The position numbers and the translations under genes are program-made. Below, one piece after another: positions 19,337 through 28,594 of a stretch of 64,000 nt of DNA. Origin of the DNA: Luteimonas kalidii (GTDB taxonomy: Bacteria; Pseudomonadota; Gammaproteobacteria; Xanthomonadales; Xanthomonadaceae); assembly GCF_029887935.1 (NCBI RefSeq), contig NZ_JARXRO010000009.1:15484-79483 (forward strand), read 5' to 3'. Under the pieces are notes generated by a model. The model was not told where the DNA came from. It saw only the letters and a program-made list of their open reading frames with translations, and did no database searches. Numbering within the stretch: the first letter of the stretch is position 1; every line of letters begins with the position of its first letter.

Positions 19337-19639
19337 ATGAGCAGCATCGGTTCCACGCCCCCGGGCCTGAACACCGCCGGATTCGATCCGGCCGGGCAGG
19401 TTTCGCTCGACCAGGCCCGCCAGCAGGACCTGCTGCGCGCGGATGGCGGGCTTGCGGAGGTCGACGCCGCCCCGCCGGCGCTGGTCGATCCGGGCGAATC
19501 GCTGCTCAATCGCGCCGTCTGGGACGACACCGGGCTGCGTGCGCTGCCGCGCCAGGAGGCGTTCGGCGCCCGGCTGGCCGGGCTGGACCATGCCGAGGCC
19601 GCGAACGCGGCGGTCGACGGCATCCTCGCTGCACTCTGA
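19337..19639 (+). CDS. Small uncharacterised protein divergent from sctU
   Basis: The predicted 100-residue protein is acidic, Ala-, Gly- and Pro-rich, without signal peptide or membrane helix. The N-terminus (SSIGSTPPGLNTAGFDPAG) is Ser/Gly/Pro-rich and probably disordered; the C-terminal half is helical (LPRQEAFGARLAGLDHAEAANAAV). Size and layout recall type III inner-rod or needle-like proteins or a chaperone, but I see no family signature. A plausible promoter lies upstream. Codon usage fits a real gene (GC-rich third positions); the lack of a Shine-Dalgarno lowers confidence. Confidence 0.55.
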   Translation: MSSIGSTPPGLNTAGFDPAGQVSLDQARQQDLLRADGGLAEVDAAPPALVDPGESLLNRAVWDDTGLRALPRQEAFGARLAGLDHAEAANAAVDGILAAL

Positions 19640-19748
19640 TTCCGGTCGCGCCGTTTCGGGTCGGACGCCGATCCAGGTGACCCACCCACCGTCGCAGCGC
19701 CGCCATCGCGGCAGGCCGATAATGGGTGGATCTTCCCGCCCGGCCCCG

Positions 19749-20429
19749 ATGTCCACCACCCCGCCCACCGCCGAACAGTTGCGTGACGCCGCCGGGCGGC
19801 TGGTCGCGGCCCTCGGCGCGCACGACGACCCCGAATACCGCCTGGCCGTGCTCAAGCGCCTGTCCCGGCGCCTGGGCGAGGACCAGTACCCGATGTTCCT
19901 GCGCCTGCTGGGGGTGGTGGCCGAGAGCGACGACCACGACGCCAAGCGCCTGCTGGCCGAGACCGTCGCCACCGCCCTGCGGCGTGCCGACCTGCCCGGG
20001 GGCGCCCTGAGTTCCTGGGGTGCGACCCGGCTGCCCGACGATGTGACCGGCCTCACCGCAGGCGCGCTGTCGGGCCACTTCTTCGGCGCTTCGCCGCGCC
20101 GGATGCTGGGTCCGGTGGAATACCTGCTGGTCTGGCACCTGCAGCGCACCCAGCGCACCTCGCTGGGCGTGGACACCTTCCGCACCCAGCTGGCCCGGCT
20201 GATCGACCTGCTCAACCACAGCCCCGAGGCCCGCCAGCTGTATCCGCAGAAGCTGGCCGCCGACGCCCAGAACGAGCTCGAGGGCGCCTACACCCGCGCC
20301 ACGCGCACGCGGCTGGCGGCGATCGCAGCCGCCTGGCAGGCGGGCCGCCCACCCGACGAGGTGGCCCAGTCCGCGCTCGACGCCGCCCACGCCGACCTGC
20401 CGCCGGGCTGGGTGGTCCGCGACCTGTAG
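19749..20429 (+). CDS. Uncharacterised helical protein near sctU
   Basis: The 226-residue cytoplasmic protein is predicted nearly all alpha-helical, with blocks such as YRLAVLKRLSRRLGEDQYPMF and MLGPVEYLLVWHLQRTQ and a Trp-rich end (PPGWVVRDL). No known catalytic motif is visible. A GATAAT at 19719-19724 could be a -10 element. It lies 109 bases after the small gene and about 100 bases before a lipoprotein gene, all on the same strand. Whether it serves the type III system is not shown by sequence. Confidence 0.7.
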   Translation: MSTTPPTAEQLRDAAGRLVAALGAHDDPEYRLAVLKRLSRRLGEDQYPMFLRLLGVVAESDDHDAKRLLAETVATALRRADLPGGALSSWGATRLPDDVTGLTAGALSGHFFGASPRRMLGPVEYLLVWHLQRTQRTSLGVDTFRTQLARLIDLLNHSPEARQLYPQKLAADAQNELEGAYTRATRTRLAAIAAAWQAGRPPDEVAQSALDAAHADLPPGWVVRDL

Positions 20430-20531
20430 CCGGGCGCCGCGCGACCCCGGGCACGGTTCCCGGCCCGCGCGGTTGCCGGCGGCCGCCACAGTCGCCAAGA
20501 TGCGGCGGAGCCTTCGGGGAGAGGTCGGGCG

Positions 20532-21395
20532 ATGGGGAGACGGGTGCGGGCCCTGCTGTGCCTGCTGTTGGCGGCCTGCGTCGCGGGCCTGTCCGGCTGT
20601 GAACGGCGTCAGGAGGCCGAGGCCGAACGTGCAGCCGAACCGCTCACGCCTGGCGAAACCGTTCGCCGCCTGACCGGGCACCTGGTCGAGAACGACCTGG
20701 AGGCCTTCGCCCGCGACGCGGTCACGCCGCAGCTGCACGCGCAACTGGAGCAGGCCTGGCGCGAGGGCCGTACCCGCTGGCCGCTCGACCAGCTGCCGTT
20801 CGCCCAGCACCTGCCGCGGGCGATGGCCGCGCTGTCGGCAGCCGACGCGGAAACGACCCTGCAGCAGGGCTTCGACCGCCAGCTCGCCAATGCCAGCCTG
20901 GCCTCGGCGGCGGAATTCCTCACCGTGTTCACGGTCCAGTACATCACCCAGCAGGGCGATTTCAGCGTCGGAGAGCGCGAACACTATCCGCAGCTGGTTC
21001 AGGCGCTGGGCACCTGGGCCGGACAGGCGCCGATCGGCGACCGGGCGCGGGCGCGCGTCGTGATCGCGCGCATGGCCGCGGCCGCGCGCGAGGCCGCGCT
21101 CGACAGCGACGCGGCCTACGCCGAGGCCGGCATGGCCGCGAGCCTGCAGCGCATGTCGCGGGTGCTGGCGGCCGGCAAGCAGTCGCTGGCGGACTACGGC
21201 CTCGACCTCGACGCCGACCTGCGCGCGATGGACGTCCAGCTGCTCTCGCAGACCGGGGACCTGGCCCGCGTGCGCATGCAGTACGCCCTGGGAGGCACCC
21301 CGATCGACACCATCGTCCAGCTCGAACGGCGCGACGGCACGTGGTACGTGAGCGACTTCCTGCGCCGTGCCGAGGCGGCGGTGACGACGGAGTAG
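20532..21395 (+). CDS. Uncharacterised lipoprotein
   Basis: The 287-residue product has a lipoprotein signal (lipobox LSGC, Cys23) followed by a charged linker and a helical domain with a beta-rich end (VRMQYALGGTPIDTIVQLERRDGTWYV). The final strands resemble the conserved end of DUF4878/NTF2-like lipoprotein domains, but I cannot assign a family. A GGGGAGAGG Shine-Dalgarno-like tract lies just upstream. It should be anchored in the periplasm. It follows the sctU-divergent genes and may share their transcript. Confidence 0.75.
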   Translation: MGRRVRALLCLLLAACVAGLSGCERRQEAEAERAAEPLTPGETVRRLTGHLVENDLEAFARDAVTPQLHAQLEQAWREGRTRWPLDQLPFAQHLPRAMAALSAADAETTLQQGFDRQLANASLASAAEFLTVFTVQYITQQGDFSVGEREHYPQLVQALGTWAGQAPIGDRARARVVIARMAAAAREAALDSDAAYAEAGMAASLQRMSRVLAAGKQSLADYGLDLDADLRAMDVQLLSQTGDLARVRMQYALGGTPIDTIVQLERRDGTWYVSDFLRRAEAAVTTE

Positions 21396-21626
21396 GCGGA
21401 TCGACCCGCGGACGCCGCGGCGGCAGGCGGGACGACGGCCCGGGCGACGGGCGCGGTGACACGCCACCGTGAAAAGCCGCCCGGATCCTGACGGCTGGCG
21501 CCCGCACAACGGAATGAATGGCCCAGGGTGTGCTGCATTCACCCGGGCGACGCAACTGCGCTTGTCCATGCGGAGGGTTGGCGTCCGACGCCTGCGCGAC
21601 GGATTGCGGGAGGCCCGGGCCCTTGC

Positions 21627-22436
21627 TTATAGCAGCACGCTGATCCCCACCAGCACCATGAACACGGCGAACACGCGCTTGAGCGCCGCACCGCTGATCG
21701 CGTGCGCCAGCCGCGTGCCCAGCGGCGCGGCCAGCACCGACGCCAGCGCGATGCCGATCGCCGCCGGCAGGTAGATGTAGCCGATCGCATGCGCCGGGAG
21801 CGCGCCCGCGGGCGCGTGCACGGCGTAGCCCGCCGCACTCGCGAGCCCGATGAAGATGCCGCAGGCCGAGGACGTGCCGACCGCGCGCACCGGCACCACT
21901 CCGCGCCAGACCAGCAGCGGCACGGTCATGCTGCCGCCGCCGATGCCGACCACCGCGGACACCGCGCCGATGCCGCCGCCGGCCACCGTCAGCGGCCAGC
22001 CGGTGGGCACTCCCGTGCCCGTCGCGGCACCGCCGCGCGGGCCGCCGAAGGCCATCTGCGCCGCCACCACGAAGCAGTACAGCGCCACGCACCAGCGCAA
22101 CACCTCGCCTGCGAGCGCGACCGCCACCAGGCTGCCGAGCCAGCCCCCGAGCAGCAGCCCCGGCACCATCCAGCCCACCGTCGGCCACAGCACGCCACCG
22201 CGGCGATGGTGCGCACGCGCCGACGAGGCGGCGGTCAGCACGATGCTCGCCAGCGAACTGGCCAGCGCCGCATGCATCGCCGCCTCCTGCGGCACGCCGT
22301 AGGCCGGCAGCAGCCACACCAGGGCGCCGATCAGCACCAGCCCGCCGCCGATGCCGAGCAGTCCCGCCAACACGCCCGCGGCCACGCCCAGCAGCGGGAA
22401 TACCCACCAGCCTTCGATCACGCGTGGGCCCCGCAC
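21627..22436 (-). CDS. TauE/SafE family permease
   Basis: The 269-residue inner-membrane protein has about eight helices with the duplicated TauE/SafE motif: GVLAGLLGIGGGLVLIG near the N-terminus and GAVSAVVGIGGGSMTVP in the middle. Members export or import sulfite, sulfoacetate or similar organosulfur anions; the substrate here is unknown. It is divergent from the slt gene, with only 70 bases between start codons. Confidence 0.9.
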   Translation of the reverse strand: MRGPRVIEGWWVFPLLGVAAGVLAGLLGIGGGLVLIGALVWLLPAYGVPQEAAMHAALASSLASIVLTAASSARAHHRRGGVLWPTVGWMVPGLLLGGWLGSLVAVALAGEVLRWCVALYCFVVAAQMAFGGPRGGAATGTGVPTGWPLTVAGGGIGAVSAVVGIGGGSMTVPLLVWRGVVPVRAVGTSSACGIFIGLASAAGYAVHAPAGALPAHAIGYIYLPAAIGIALASVLAAPLGTRLAHAISGAALKRVFAVFMVLVGISVLL

Positions 22437-22494
22437 GCGCGTGGCCTGCGATCGGGATGTCGATGGTCCGGGGCTGAATTCATGGGCCGTTCGC

Positions 22495-22500
22495 TATAGT
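22495..22500 (+). promoter_or_regulatory. Likely -10 element of slt, close to the ATG
   Basis: TATAGT ends six bases before the slt ATG, so transcription would begin at or next to the A of the start codon. This suggests a leaderless mRNA; no clear Shine-Dalgarno is present. Confidence 0.45.
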
Positions 22501-22506
22501 CGGGAC

Positions 22507-24441
22507 ATGTCGAGTCAACGCCTGTCCATCGTCTCCATCGTACTCGCCGCGGTGCTGCTGTCCGCCGCTCCCGCGCGCGCGCAACACACCGACGCCGCGC
22601 TGCGTGCGGCGCTCGAGGCCGCCGAACGCGGCCTGCCTACCGCTTCCCTGGCCGCCGGCCACCCCGCTGCGCGCTGGGTCGAGATGGCGGCGCTGCGCCG
22701 CAACCTCGACACCCTGCCCGCCGCGCAGGCGCAGGCCTTCCTGGCGCGCTACCGCGGCGAACCCGTGGCCGGCGTGTTCCGCGAGGCCTGGCTGCGCGCG
22801 CTGCTCAAGCGCCAGGACTGGGCCGGCTACCGCGCGGCATGGTCCGACGACGTGCGCACCCCGGCACTGCGCTGCGCCGAACTCGACGCGCGCCAGCGCA
22901 CCGGCGCCGCCGACGCGCAGTGGACGCGCGACGCGCAGGCGATATGGCGCAACGGTGCCTCGCTGCCGGACGAATGCGATCCGGTATTCGCCGCACTCGC
23001 GGCGCGCGGCGGCCTCGACGATGCGCTGCGCTGGGAGCGTCTCGAACTGGCCGCGGCCGGGTGGAACCCCGGCGTGATGCGCGCCGCCGCACGTGGCCTG
23101 CCGGCCGACCAGCTGGCGCTGGCCAACGATTACGCCGCGTACGTACAGGCGCCGCATCCGCGCGCCGCGCAGTGGCCGAAGACCGCGCGCAGCCGGCTGG
23201 TCGCCTCGCACGGGCTGGCGAAGTTCGCCAAGGACGACCCGCTCGCCGCCGAGGCGCAGCTGCCGGCGATCGCCCGCTCGCTCGATTTCGGCGAGACCGA
23301 ACGCGGCCGCGTGCTGTACCAGGCCGCGCTGTGGACGGTGGCCTCCTACCTGCCCGATTCGGCGCGGCTGCTCGGGCTGGTGCCCGCCAGTGCCTACGAC
23401 GAACGCCTGCACGAATGGCGCGTGCGCGACGCGTTGGCGCGCTCCGACTGGCCGGCGGCGCTGACGGCGCTGCGCGCGATGCCGGCAACGCAGCGCGCCG
23501 ATTCGCGCTGGCAGTGGTTCGAGGCGCGGATGCTGGAACTCACCGGCGATCGCGACGCCGCCCGCACCGTGTTCGCGAGCGCGGCGCGCAGTCCCGATTT
23601 CCACGGCTTCCTCGCCGCCGACCGGCTGGACCAGCCCTATGCGCTGTGCCCGTGGATGCCCGACTGGAGCCCGGCCCAGAAGGCCGCGGTCGCGGCCGAT
23701 CCGGCACTGGTGCGCGCACTCGCGCTGTACCGCGCGGAGCGCGCGGTGTGGGCGGTGCGGGAATGGAACGATGCGCTCTCGCGCTTCGACGACCACCAGC
23801 GCCGGATCGCGGTGGAAGTGGCGCAGGAGCACGGCTGGTTCGACCGCGGCGTGTTCGGCCTGGGCAAGGCGCCGGACGAGAGCCGCCTGTACACGCTGCG
23901 TTTTCCGATCCACCACGCCGACGTGATCCAGCGCGAGGCGCGTCGCAACGGCCTGGATCCGGCCTGGGTGGCGGCCGAGATCCGCGCCGAAAGCGTGTTC
24001 AACCCGCGCGCGCGTTCGCCGGCCGATGCGCGCGGACTGATGCAGGTGCTGCCCACCACCGCCGCGGCGGTCGCGCGGCGCCTGGGCATGGCGTGGAGCG
24101 GCAATGAACGCCTGTACGACCCCGAGACCAACATCACCCTCGGTACCGCCTACCTGCGCGAGAAGGAACAGATGTACGGCAAGCCGTACGTCGCGATCGC
24201 CGCCTACAACGCCGGGCCCACGCCCACCTCGCGCTGGCTCGCGCAGCGCCCCGCGCACGAACCGGACCTGTGGATCGAGACCATCAGCTACAAGGAGACG
24301 CGCGAGTACGTCGCGCGCATCCTCGCCTTCAGCGTGATCTACGACTGGCGCATGTTCGGCAAGGCGACGAAGGTCAGCGACCGCATGCACGGCATCACGG
24401 GCACACCGCGCAAGGCCTTCGCCTGCCCCGCGCCGGCCTAG
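22507..24441 (+). CDS. slt: Soluble lytic murein transglycosylase
   Basis: The 644-residue periplasmic enzyme has a signal peptide (residues 1-25, ending ARA-Q), a long superhelical U/L-type domain (about 30-460) and a C-terminal lysozyme-like catalytic domain. The catalytic glutamate is Glu495 in the ES motif (IRAESVFNPRARSP), followed by GLMQVLP and AAYNAGP. It cleaves peptidoglycan between MurNAc and GlcNAc to leave 1,6-anhydro ends. The length matches Slt70. Its stop codon shares four bases with the convergent CNNM gene. Confidence 0.95.
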   Translation: MSSQRLSIVSIVLAAVLLSAAPARAQHTDAALRAALEAAERGLPTASLAAGHPAARWVEMAALRRNLDTLPAAQAQAFLARYRGEPVAGVFREAWLRALLKRQDWAGYRAAWSDDVRTPALRCAELDARQRTGAADAQWTRDAQAIWRNGASLPDECDPVFAALAARGGLDDALRWERLELAAAGWNPGVMRAAARGLPADQLALANDYAAYVQAPHPRAAQWPKTARSRLVASHGLAKFAKDDPLAAEAQLPAIARSLDFGETERGRVLYQAALWTVASYLPDSARLLGLVPASAYDERLHEWRVRDALARSDWPAALTALRAMPATQRADSRWQWFEARMLELTGDRDAARTVFASAARSPDFHGFLAADRLDQPYALCPWMPDWSPAQKAAVAADPALVRALALYRAERAVWAVREWNDALSRFDDHQRRIAVEVAQEHGWFDRGVFGLGKAPDESRLYTLRFPIHHADVIQREARRNGLDPAWVAAEIRAESVFNPRARSPADARGLMQVLPTTAAAVARRLGMAWSGNERLYDPETNITLGTAYLREKEQMYGKPYVAIAAYNAGPTPTSRWLAQRPAHEPDLWIETISYKETREYVARILAFSVIYDWRMFGKATKVSDRMHGITGTPRKAFACPAPA

Positions 24442-25694
24442 CCGCGCGGCCCGTGGTCCGCGTCGGGCACCTGCCCGTCGGGCGTGCGCCCGTCCGCCGG
24501 TGACGGGCCGTCTTCCCGCCAGACCACGCCGTGCCGCGCGGCACGCCGCTGCCAGCGTTCGCGCGCCAGCCGCTGCATGTCGGTGACGCGGTCGCGCTCG
24601 TCCACGATCTCGTCGCCGAGCAGCGTTTCGACCACGTCCTCCATCGACACCAGGCCGACCGTGTCGCCGTACTCGCCCACCACCAGTGCGATCTGCTGGC
24701 GACGCTCGAGCAGGAACTCCAGCAGCGCACCCAGCGGCATGCTGTCGGCCACGGTCGGCAACGGCCGCGCCAGTCCGGCGATCGTCTCGCCCCCGCGTCC
24801 CGTCGATTCGGCCTGGCGCAACTCGTCGCGCAGCACGAAGCCGGACACGTCGTCGATGTCGCGCGCGTATACGGGAATCCGCGAGAACGGCAGGGCCTTC
24901 GCATCGGCCAGCGCCGCCTCGATGGGCGTGTCGCCCGCGAGGGCGGCCACCACCGTGCGCGGGGTCATCACGTCACGGGTGCGCAGCGTGCTCATGGAAA
25001 ACAGGTTGTGCAGGATGCGCGATTCGCGCGGATCCAGGTCGCCGCTGGCTTCCCCCATGCCGGCCATCGCCAGGAACTCCTGGCGGTTGAAGCCTTCGGC
25101 CTGGTGGCCGCGCGACAGCAGGCGGGTCAGCAGTTCCGAGACCACGATCAGCGGATAGAGCAGCACGATCATCGCGCGGATGAACCAGGCCACCGGCAGC
25201 GCGAGCCGGCGCCAGTACAGGGCGCCAAGGGTCTTGGGCACGATTTCGGACAGGAACAGGATCAGCAGCGTCGCCACCGCCGAGAACACCCCCACCCACG
25301 CGCTGCCGAACACCACGGTGGCCTTGGCGCCCGACCCGACGGCGCCCACCGTGTGGGCGATCGTATTGAGCGTGAGGATCGCCGCCAGCGAGCGGTCGAT
25401 CCGGTCCACCCGCAGCGTCTGCAGCCGATCGGCTAGCGCCGGCCGGCTCGCGCGCAGCCCCGCGACGTAGGACGGGGTCATGCTCAGCAGCGCCGATTCG
25501 GCGATCGAACACAGGAACGACACTACGATCGCGCCGAACAGGTAGGCGAGCATCAGCGCCACGTCGGCGGGCGTACCCGACGCCGCCACGTCCACGGTAT
25601 CCACCGGTCCGGCGGCAAGCGCGGCCACCGGCATGCACAGCGTCGCCGGCACGGCGAGGCAGCGTGCGACGCGCCCGGTTGCGATGCAGCTCAT
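24438..25694 (-). CDS. CNNM/CBS domain membrane protein (CorC/HlyC-like)
   Basis: The 418-residue protein has an N-terminal DUF21/CNNM membrane domain (about 40-200, with SFLCSIAESALLSMTPSYV and LSEIVPKTLG) and a CBS pair (about 225-350, with MTPRTVVAALAGDTPIEAAL and GEYGDTVGLVSMEDVVETLLGDEI). The family is linked to magnesium and cobalt efflux. Most members also have a C-terminal CorC domain; here only a short charged tail remains. It starts with a possible signal-like first helix. Confidence 0.9.
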   Translation of the reverse strand: MSCIATGRVARCLAVPATLCMPVAALAAGPVDTVDVAASGTPADVALMLAYLFGAIVVSFLCSIAESALLSMTPSYVAGLRASRPALADRLQTLRVDRIDRSLAAILTLNTIAHTVGAVGSGAKATVVFGSAWVGVFSAVATLLILFLSEIVPKTLGALYWRRLALPVAWFIRAMIVLLYPLIVVSELLTRLLSRGHQAEGFNRQEFLAMAGMGEASGDLDPRESRILHNLFSMSTLRTRDVMTPRTVVAALAGDTPIEAALADAKALPFSRIPVYARDIDDVSGFVLRDELRQAESTGRGGETIAGLARPLPTVADSMPLGALLEFLLERRQQIALVVGEYGDTVGLVSMEDVVETLLGDEIVDERDRVTDMQRLARERWQRRAARHGVVWREDGPSPADGRTPDGQVPDADHGPRG

Positions 25695-25782
25695 GCGCCA
25701 AGTATCACAAGATCGTGTGCGACCGGCGTGACGCCCTCGTGCGATGACCGCGCTGCGTGGCGCCCTGGGGCATCATGTGCAC

Positions 25783-27021
25783 ATGGAAACCTACCTGGTC
25801 GGTGGCGCGGTGCGCGACCGGTTGCTCGGGCTGCCGCCGGGCGACCGCGACTTCGTGGTCGTGGGCCAGACCCCGGAGTCGATGCTGGCCGCGGGCTACC
25901 GTGCGGTGGGACGCGATTTCCCGGTCTTCCTGCATCCCGGCAGCGGCGAGGAGTACGCGCTCGCGCGCACGGAACGCAAGTCCGGGCGCGGCCACCGTGG
26001 CTTCGTCGTGCACGCCGACCCCTCGGTGACGCTGGAGCAGGACCTGCAGCGCCGCGACTTCACGATCAATGCGATCGCGCAGCGGGACGACGGCAGCCTG
26101 GTCGATCCCTTCCACGGCGCGCGCGACATCGAAGCGCGCGTGCTGCGCCACGTCGGCCCGGCCTTCGCCGAGGATCCGCTGCGCGTGCTGCGCGCGGCGC
26201 GCTTCATGGCGCGGCTCGCGCCACTGGGCTTCAGCGTCGCGCCGGACACGCTGGCGCTGATGCGGCGCATGGCCGACAGCGGCGAACTCGACACCCTGGT
26301 GCCCGAGCGCGTGTGGCAGGAACTGTCCAAGGCGCTGGCCGCGCCGCGCCCGTCGGCCTTCCTGCGAACGCTGCGCGAGGCCGGTGCGCTCGCTGCGGTG
26401 CTGCCCGAGGTGGACGCCCTCTACGGAGTCCCGCAGCGCGCGGAATTCCATCCGGAAGTCGACACCGGCGTGCACCAGGAACTGGTGAGCGACATGGCCG
26501 CGCGTCTGGCGCCGGGCGACACCGTGGTCGGCTTCGCTGCGCTCGCCCACGATCTCGGCAAGGCGCGCACGCCGCCCGCACAGTGGCCGCGCCACATCGG
26601 TCACGAGCAGGCCGGCCTGGCACCGCTGAACGCGCTGTGCGTGCGGTTGAAGGTGCCGCAGGAGCACCGCGACCTCGCGATCGCCGCCTGCCGCGAACAC
26701 CTCAACGTGCATCGGCTGGCGGAACTGCGCGACAGCACCGTTCACGAACTGCTGCTGCGCTGCGACGCGTTCCGCAAGCCCGGGCGCATCGACCGGCTCG
26801 CCACCGTGTGCGAAGCCGACAAGCGCGGGCGCCTCGGGCACGAGGATGCGTCGTATCCGCAGGCCGACGCACTGCGCCGGATGCACGCCGCCGCACTCGC
26901 GGTGAACGCGCGCGACCTTGCGCTCGAAGGTCTCGACGGTCCTGCGGTGGGCGAGGCCCTGCGCAAGGCCCGGATCGCGGCGATCCATGCCGCGCGCCAC
27001 GCGCCGGCGGGCGAGCGCTAG
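25783..27021 (+). CDS. cca: CCA-adding tRNA nucleotidyltransferase (with HD domain)
   Basis: The enzyme adds or repairs the 3' CCA end of tRNA. The N-terminal [13 protein letters not shown] motif and the metal-binding Asp21 and Asp23 are present, as are [10 protein letters not shown] and the RNA-binding ERVWQEL region. A C-terminal HD domain ([11 protein letters not shown], about residue 258) is typical of gammaproteobacterial Cca with phosphatase/phosphodiesterase activity. With the ATG at 25783 the protein is 412 residues, the same length as E. coli Cca, so the upstream ATG at 25744 is not used. Confidence 0.96.
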   Translation: METYLVGGAVRDRLLGLPPGDRDFVVVGQTPESMLAAGYRAVGRDFPVFLHPGSGEEYALARTERKSGRGHRGFVVHADPSVTLEQDLQRRDFTINAIAQRDDGSLVDPFHGARDIEARVLRHVGPAFAEDPLRVLRAARFMARLAPLGFSVAPDTLALMRRMADSGELDTLVPERVWQELSKALAAPRPSAFLRTLREAGALAAVLPEVDALYGVPQRAEFHPEVDTGVHQELVSDMAARLAPGDTVVGFAALAHDLGKARTPPAQWPRHIGHEQAGLAPLNALCVRLKVPQEHRDLAIAACREHLNVHRLAELRDSTVHELLLRCDAFRKPGRIDRLATVCEADKRGRLGHEDASYPQADALRRMHAAALAVNARDLALEGLDGPAVGEALRKARIAAIHAARHAPAGER

Positions 27022-27051
27022 CCCACCGGCACGTCCCCGGCACCACGCCCC

Positions 27052-27080
27052 GTAGCCCGGGTAAGCGAAGCGCACCCGGG
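27052..27080 (+). repeat. GTAG-type REP element 1
   Basis: GTAGCCCGGGT-AAGCGAAGCGC-ACCCGGG: palindromic arms around an AGCGAAGCGC core, in the extragenic space after cca. Confidence 0.85.
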
Positions 27081-27232
27081 AACCGCGCCGTACCAGAGCC
27101 CGGCCCCGCCACCATGACGACGATCCACGCTTGCGCGATGCCACCGCGATCCTGATCACGCGGCCACCCGGGCAGGCGGATGTGCTTGCCGTTCTCGTCA
27201 GGATCGACATGGCCACCCCGATGGCCGTCCGC

Positions 27233-27265
27233 CCCGGATGCGGCCGTCGGCCTTATCCGGGCTAC
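27233..27265 (-). repeat. GTAG-type REP element 2, inverted variant
   Basis: On the minus strand it reads GTAGCCCGGATAAGGCC... and ends CATCCGGG; the central segment differs from elements 1 and 3 but the ends match. Confidence 0.75.
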
Positions 27266-27288
27266 GCCATCGGTGCGCCGCCAACCCC

Positions 27289-27317
27289 GTAGCCCGGGCA
27301 AGCGAAGCGCACCCGGG
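27289..27317 (+). repeat. GTAG-type REP element 3
   Basis: Same 29-base layout as element 1 with one base change (GGGCAAGC instead of GGGTAAGC). Confidence 0.85.
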
Positions 27318-27429
27318 ATCGCTACGCATGGCGAGCCGGACGTTGTGGCTGAGATCGCCTCCACCAGGTACGCAATGCCCATGCGGCGCTCGCACCAGGC
27401 GAGTCGTCACACCGCACCGCAGCCGCGCC

Positions 27430-28521
27430 TCAGGCCGCCGCGCCCTTCCGCCCTCCCGACGCACGCGCCAGGAACCGCAGCAGCGCGCCTTCCCACTGCC
27501 GTGGGCCGCGCACGTTCTTCGCCGCCCGCTGCAGCCGGCCGTCCTCCCAGCCGTCGAACACGCGCGGATCCACGTACGACTTGCGGCAGACCGTCGGCGT
27601 GTTGCCGAGCATCGCCGCCACCGCTTCCACCACCTGCTTGCGCACGCCGACCACGGTGATGCGCTCGCCTTCCCCGACCACGGTCGCGGCCAGCTGCCGG
27701 AAGGCCGCCTCGGTCGCGCCCCAGGTGCGGAAGTCCTTGGCGGTGAACGACGCGCCCATGGCCTCGCGCAGGTAGTCGTTGACGTCGGACGAATCCACCG
27801 GCACCAGCGTGCCGTCGTCGTCGCGATACTGGAACAGGCGCTGGCCGGGCAGCTCGTGCATCTGCCGCACCAGCCGCAGCAGGCGCCGGTCCTGGATGCC
27901 GGCCTCGTGCGCGCGTCCGCCCTTGCCGACGAACTGCAGCCGCAGCGCGCCCTTGAGGAACTTCGCGTGGCGGTTGCGCAGCGTGGTCAGTCCGAACGAC
28001 CCGTTGTCACGGGCATAGCCCTCGTTGCCCACGCGCACCAGGGTCGTGGCCATGATCGCCACCACGCCGGCCAGCACCTTCTCGCGCGGCAGCCCGGGCC
28101 GTGCGAGATCGCTGCGCACCCGTCGCCGCAGCTTCGGCAGCGCGCGCCCGAACTCGACGATACGATCGAACTTGTTGGCATCCCGCAGCGGACGCCAGTC
28201 GGGGTGGTAGCGGTACTGCTTGCGGCCTCGCGCATCGCGACCGGTCGCCTGCAGGTGTCCGATCGGCGAGCTGCAGATCCAGACCTGGCGATAGGCCGGC
28301 GGAATCGCGAGCATGCGGATGCGCTCCAGGGTAGCTGCATCGCGCACCGCCTGGCCCTGCGGGTCGCGGTAGCAGAAGCCGCGGCCGCGACGCTCGCGCG
28401 AGATGCCCGGCGATCCATCGCTCACGTAGCGCAGGCCGGCCTCGATGGCGTCGCGTTCGGCTGGAGTCAATGCCTGTCGACGTGGGACACGGCGGGAAGA
28501 ACGCGATCGGGAGGCGGGCAT
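27430..28521 (-). CDS. DNA topoisomerase IB (poxvirus type)
   Basis: The 363-residue enzyme relaxes supercoiled DNA through a 3'-phosphotyrosine. The N-terminal DNA-binding domain (GFCYRDPQGQAV, IPPAYRQVWICSSPIGHLQATG) and the catalytic Arg/Lys/His residues (TTLVRVGNEGYARDNGSFGLTTL, KDFRTWGAT) are visible, and the nucleophile is Tyr316 in CRKSYVDP. Bacterial TopIB genes of this size occur in xanthomonads and pseudomonads as an accessory relaxase. It stands alone, with REP elements downstream. Confidence 0.94.
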   Translation of the reverse strand: MPASRSRSSRRVPRRQALTPAERDAIEAGLRYVSDGSPGISRERRGRGFCYRDPQGQAVRDAATLERIRMLAIPPAYRQVWICSSPIGHLQATGRDARGRKQYRYHPDWRPLRDANKFDRIVEFGRALPKLRRRVRSDLARPGLPREKVLAGVVAIMATTLVRVGNEGYARDNGSFGLTTLRNRHAKFLKGALRLQFVGKGGRAHEAGIQDRRLLRLVRQMHELPGQRLFQYRDDDGTLVPVDSSDVNDYLREAMGASFTAKDFRTWGATEAAFRQLAATVVGEGERITVVGVRKQVVEAVAAMLGNTPTVCRKSYVDPRVFDGWEDGRLQRAAKNVRGPRQWEGALLRFLARASGGRKGAAA

Positions 28522-28594
28522 GCGCGGAGTGTCGCCAGCGGCCGTGATCGGCCGGTGAATCGACGCGGCGTCGACGCGCGAGCTGCGCCCTGCC

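Larger units (their letters stand above)
27022..27429. other. Intergenic region with three REP palindromes
   Basis: This 408-base stretch between the convergent cca and topoisomerase genes holds no credible gene. It contains three GTAG-type REP elements (annotated separately) in mixed orientation. No T-run terminator is visible; the REP hairpins may end both transcripts. Confidence 0.7.

Noticed and set aside
21396-21626. Terminator or gene between the lipoprotein and TauE genes
   Set aside because: Only a short GGCCCGGGCC palindrome without a T-run; no coding signal.
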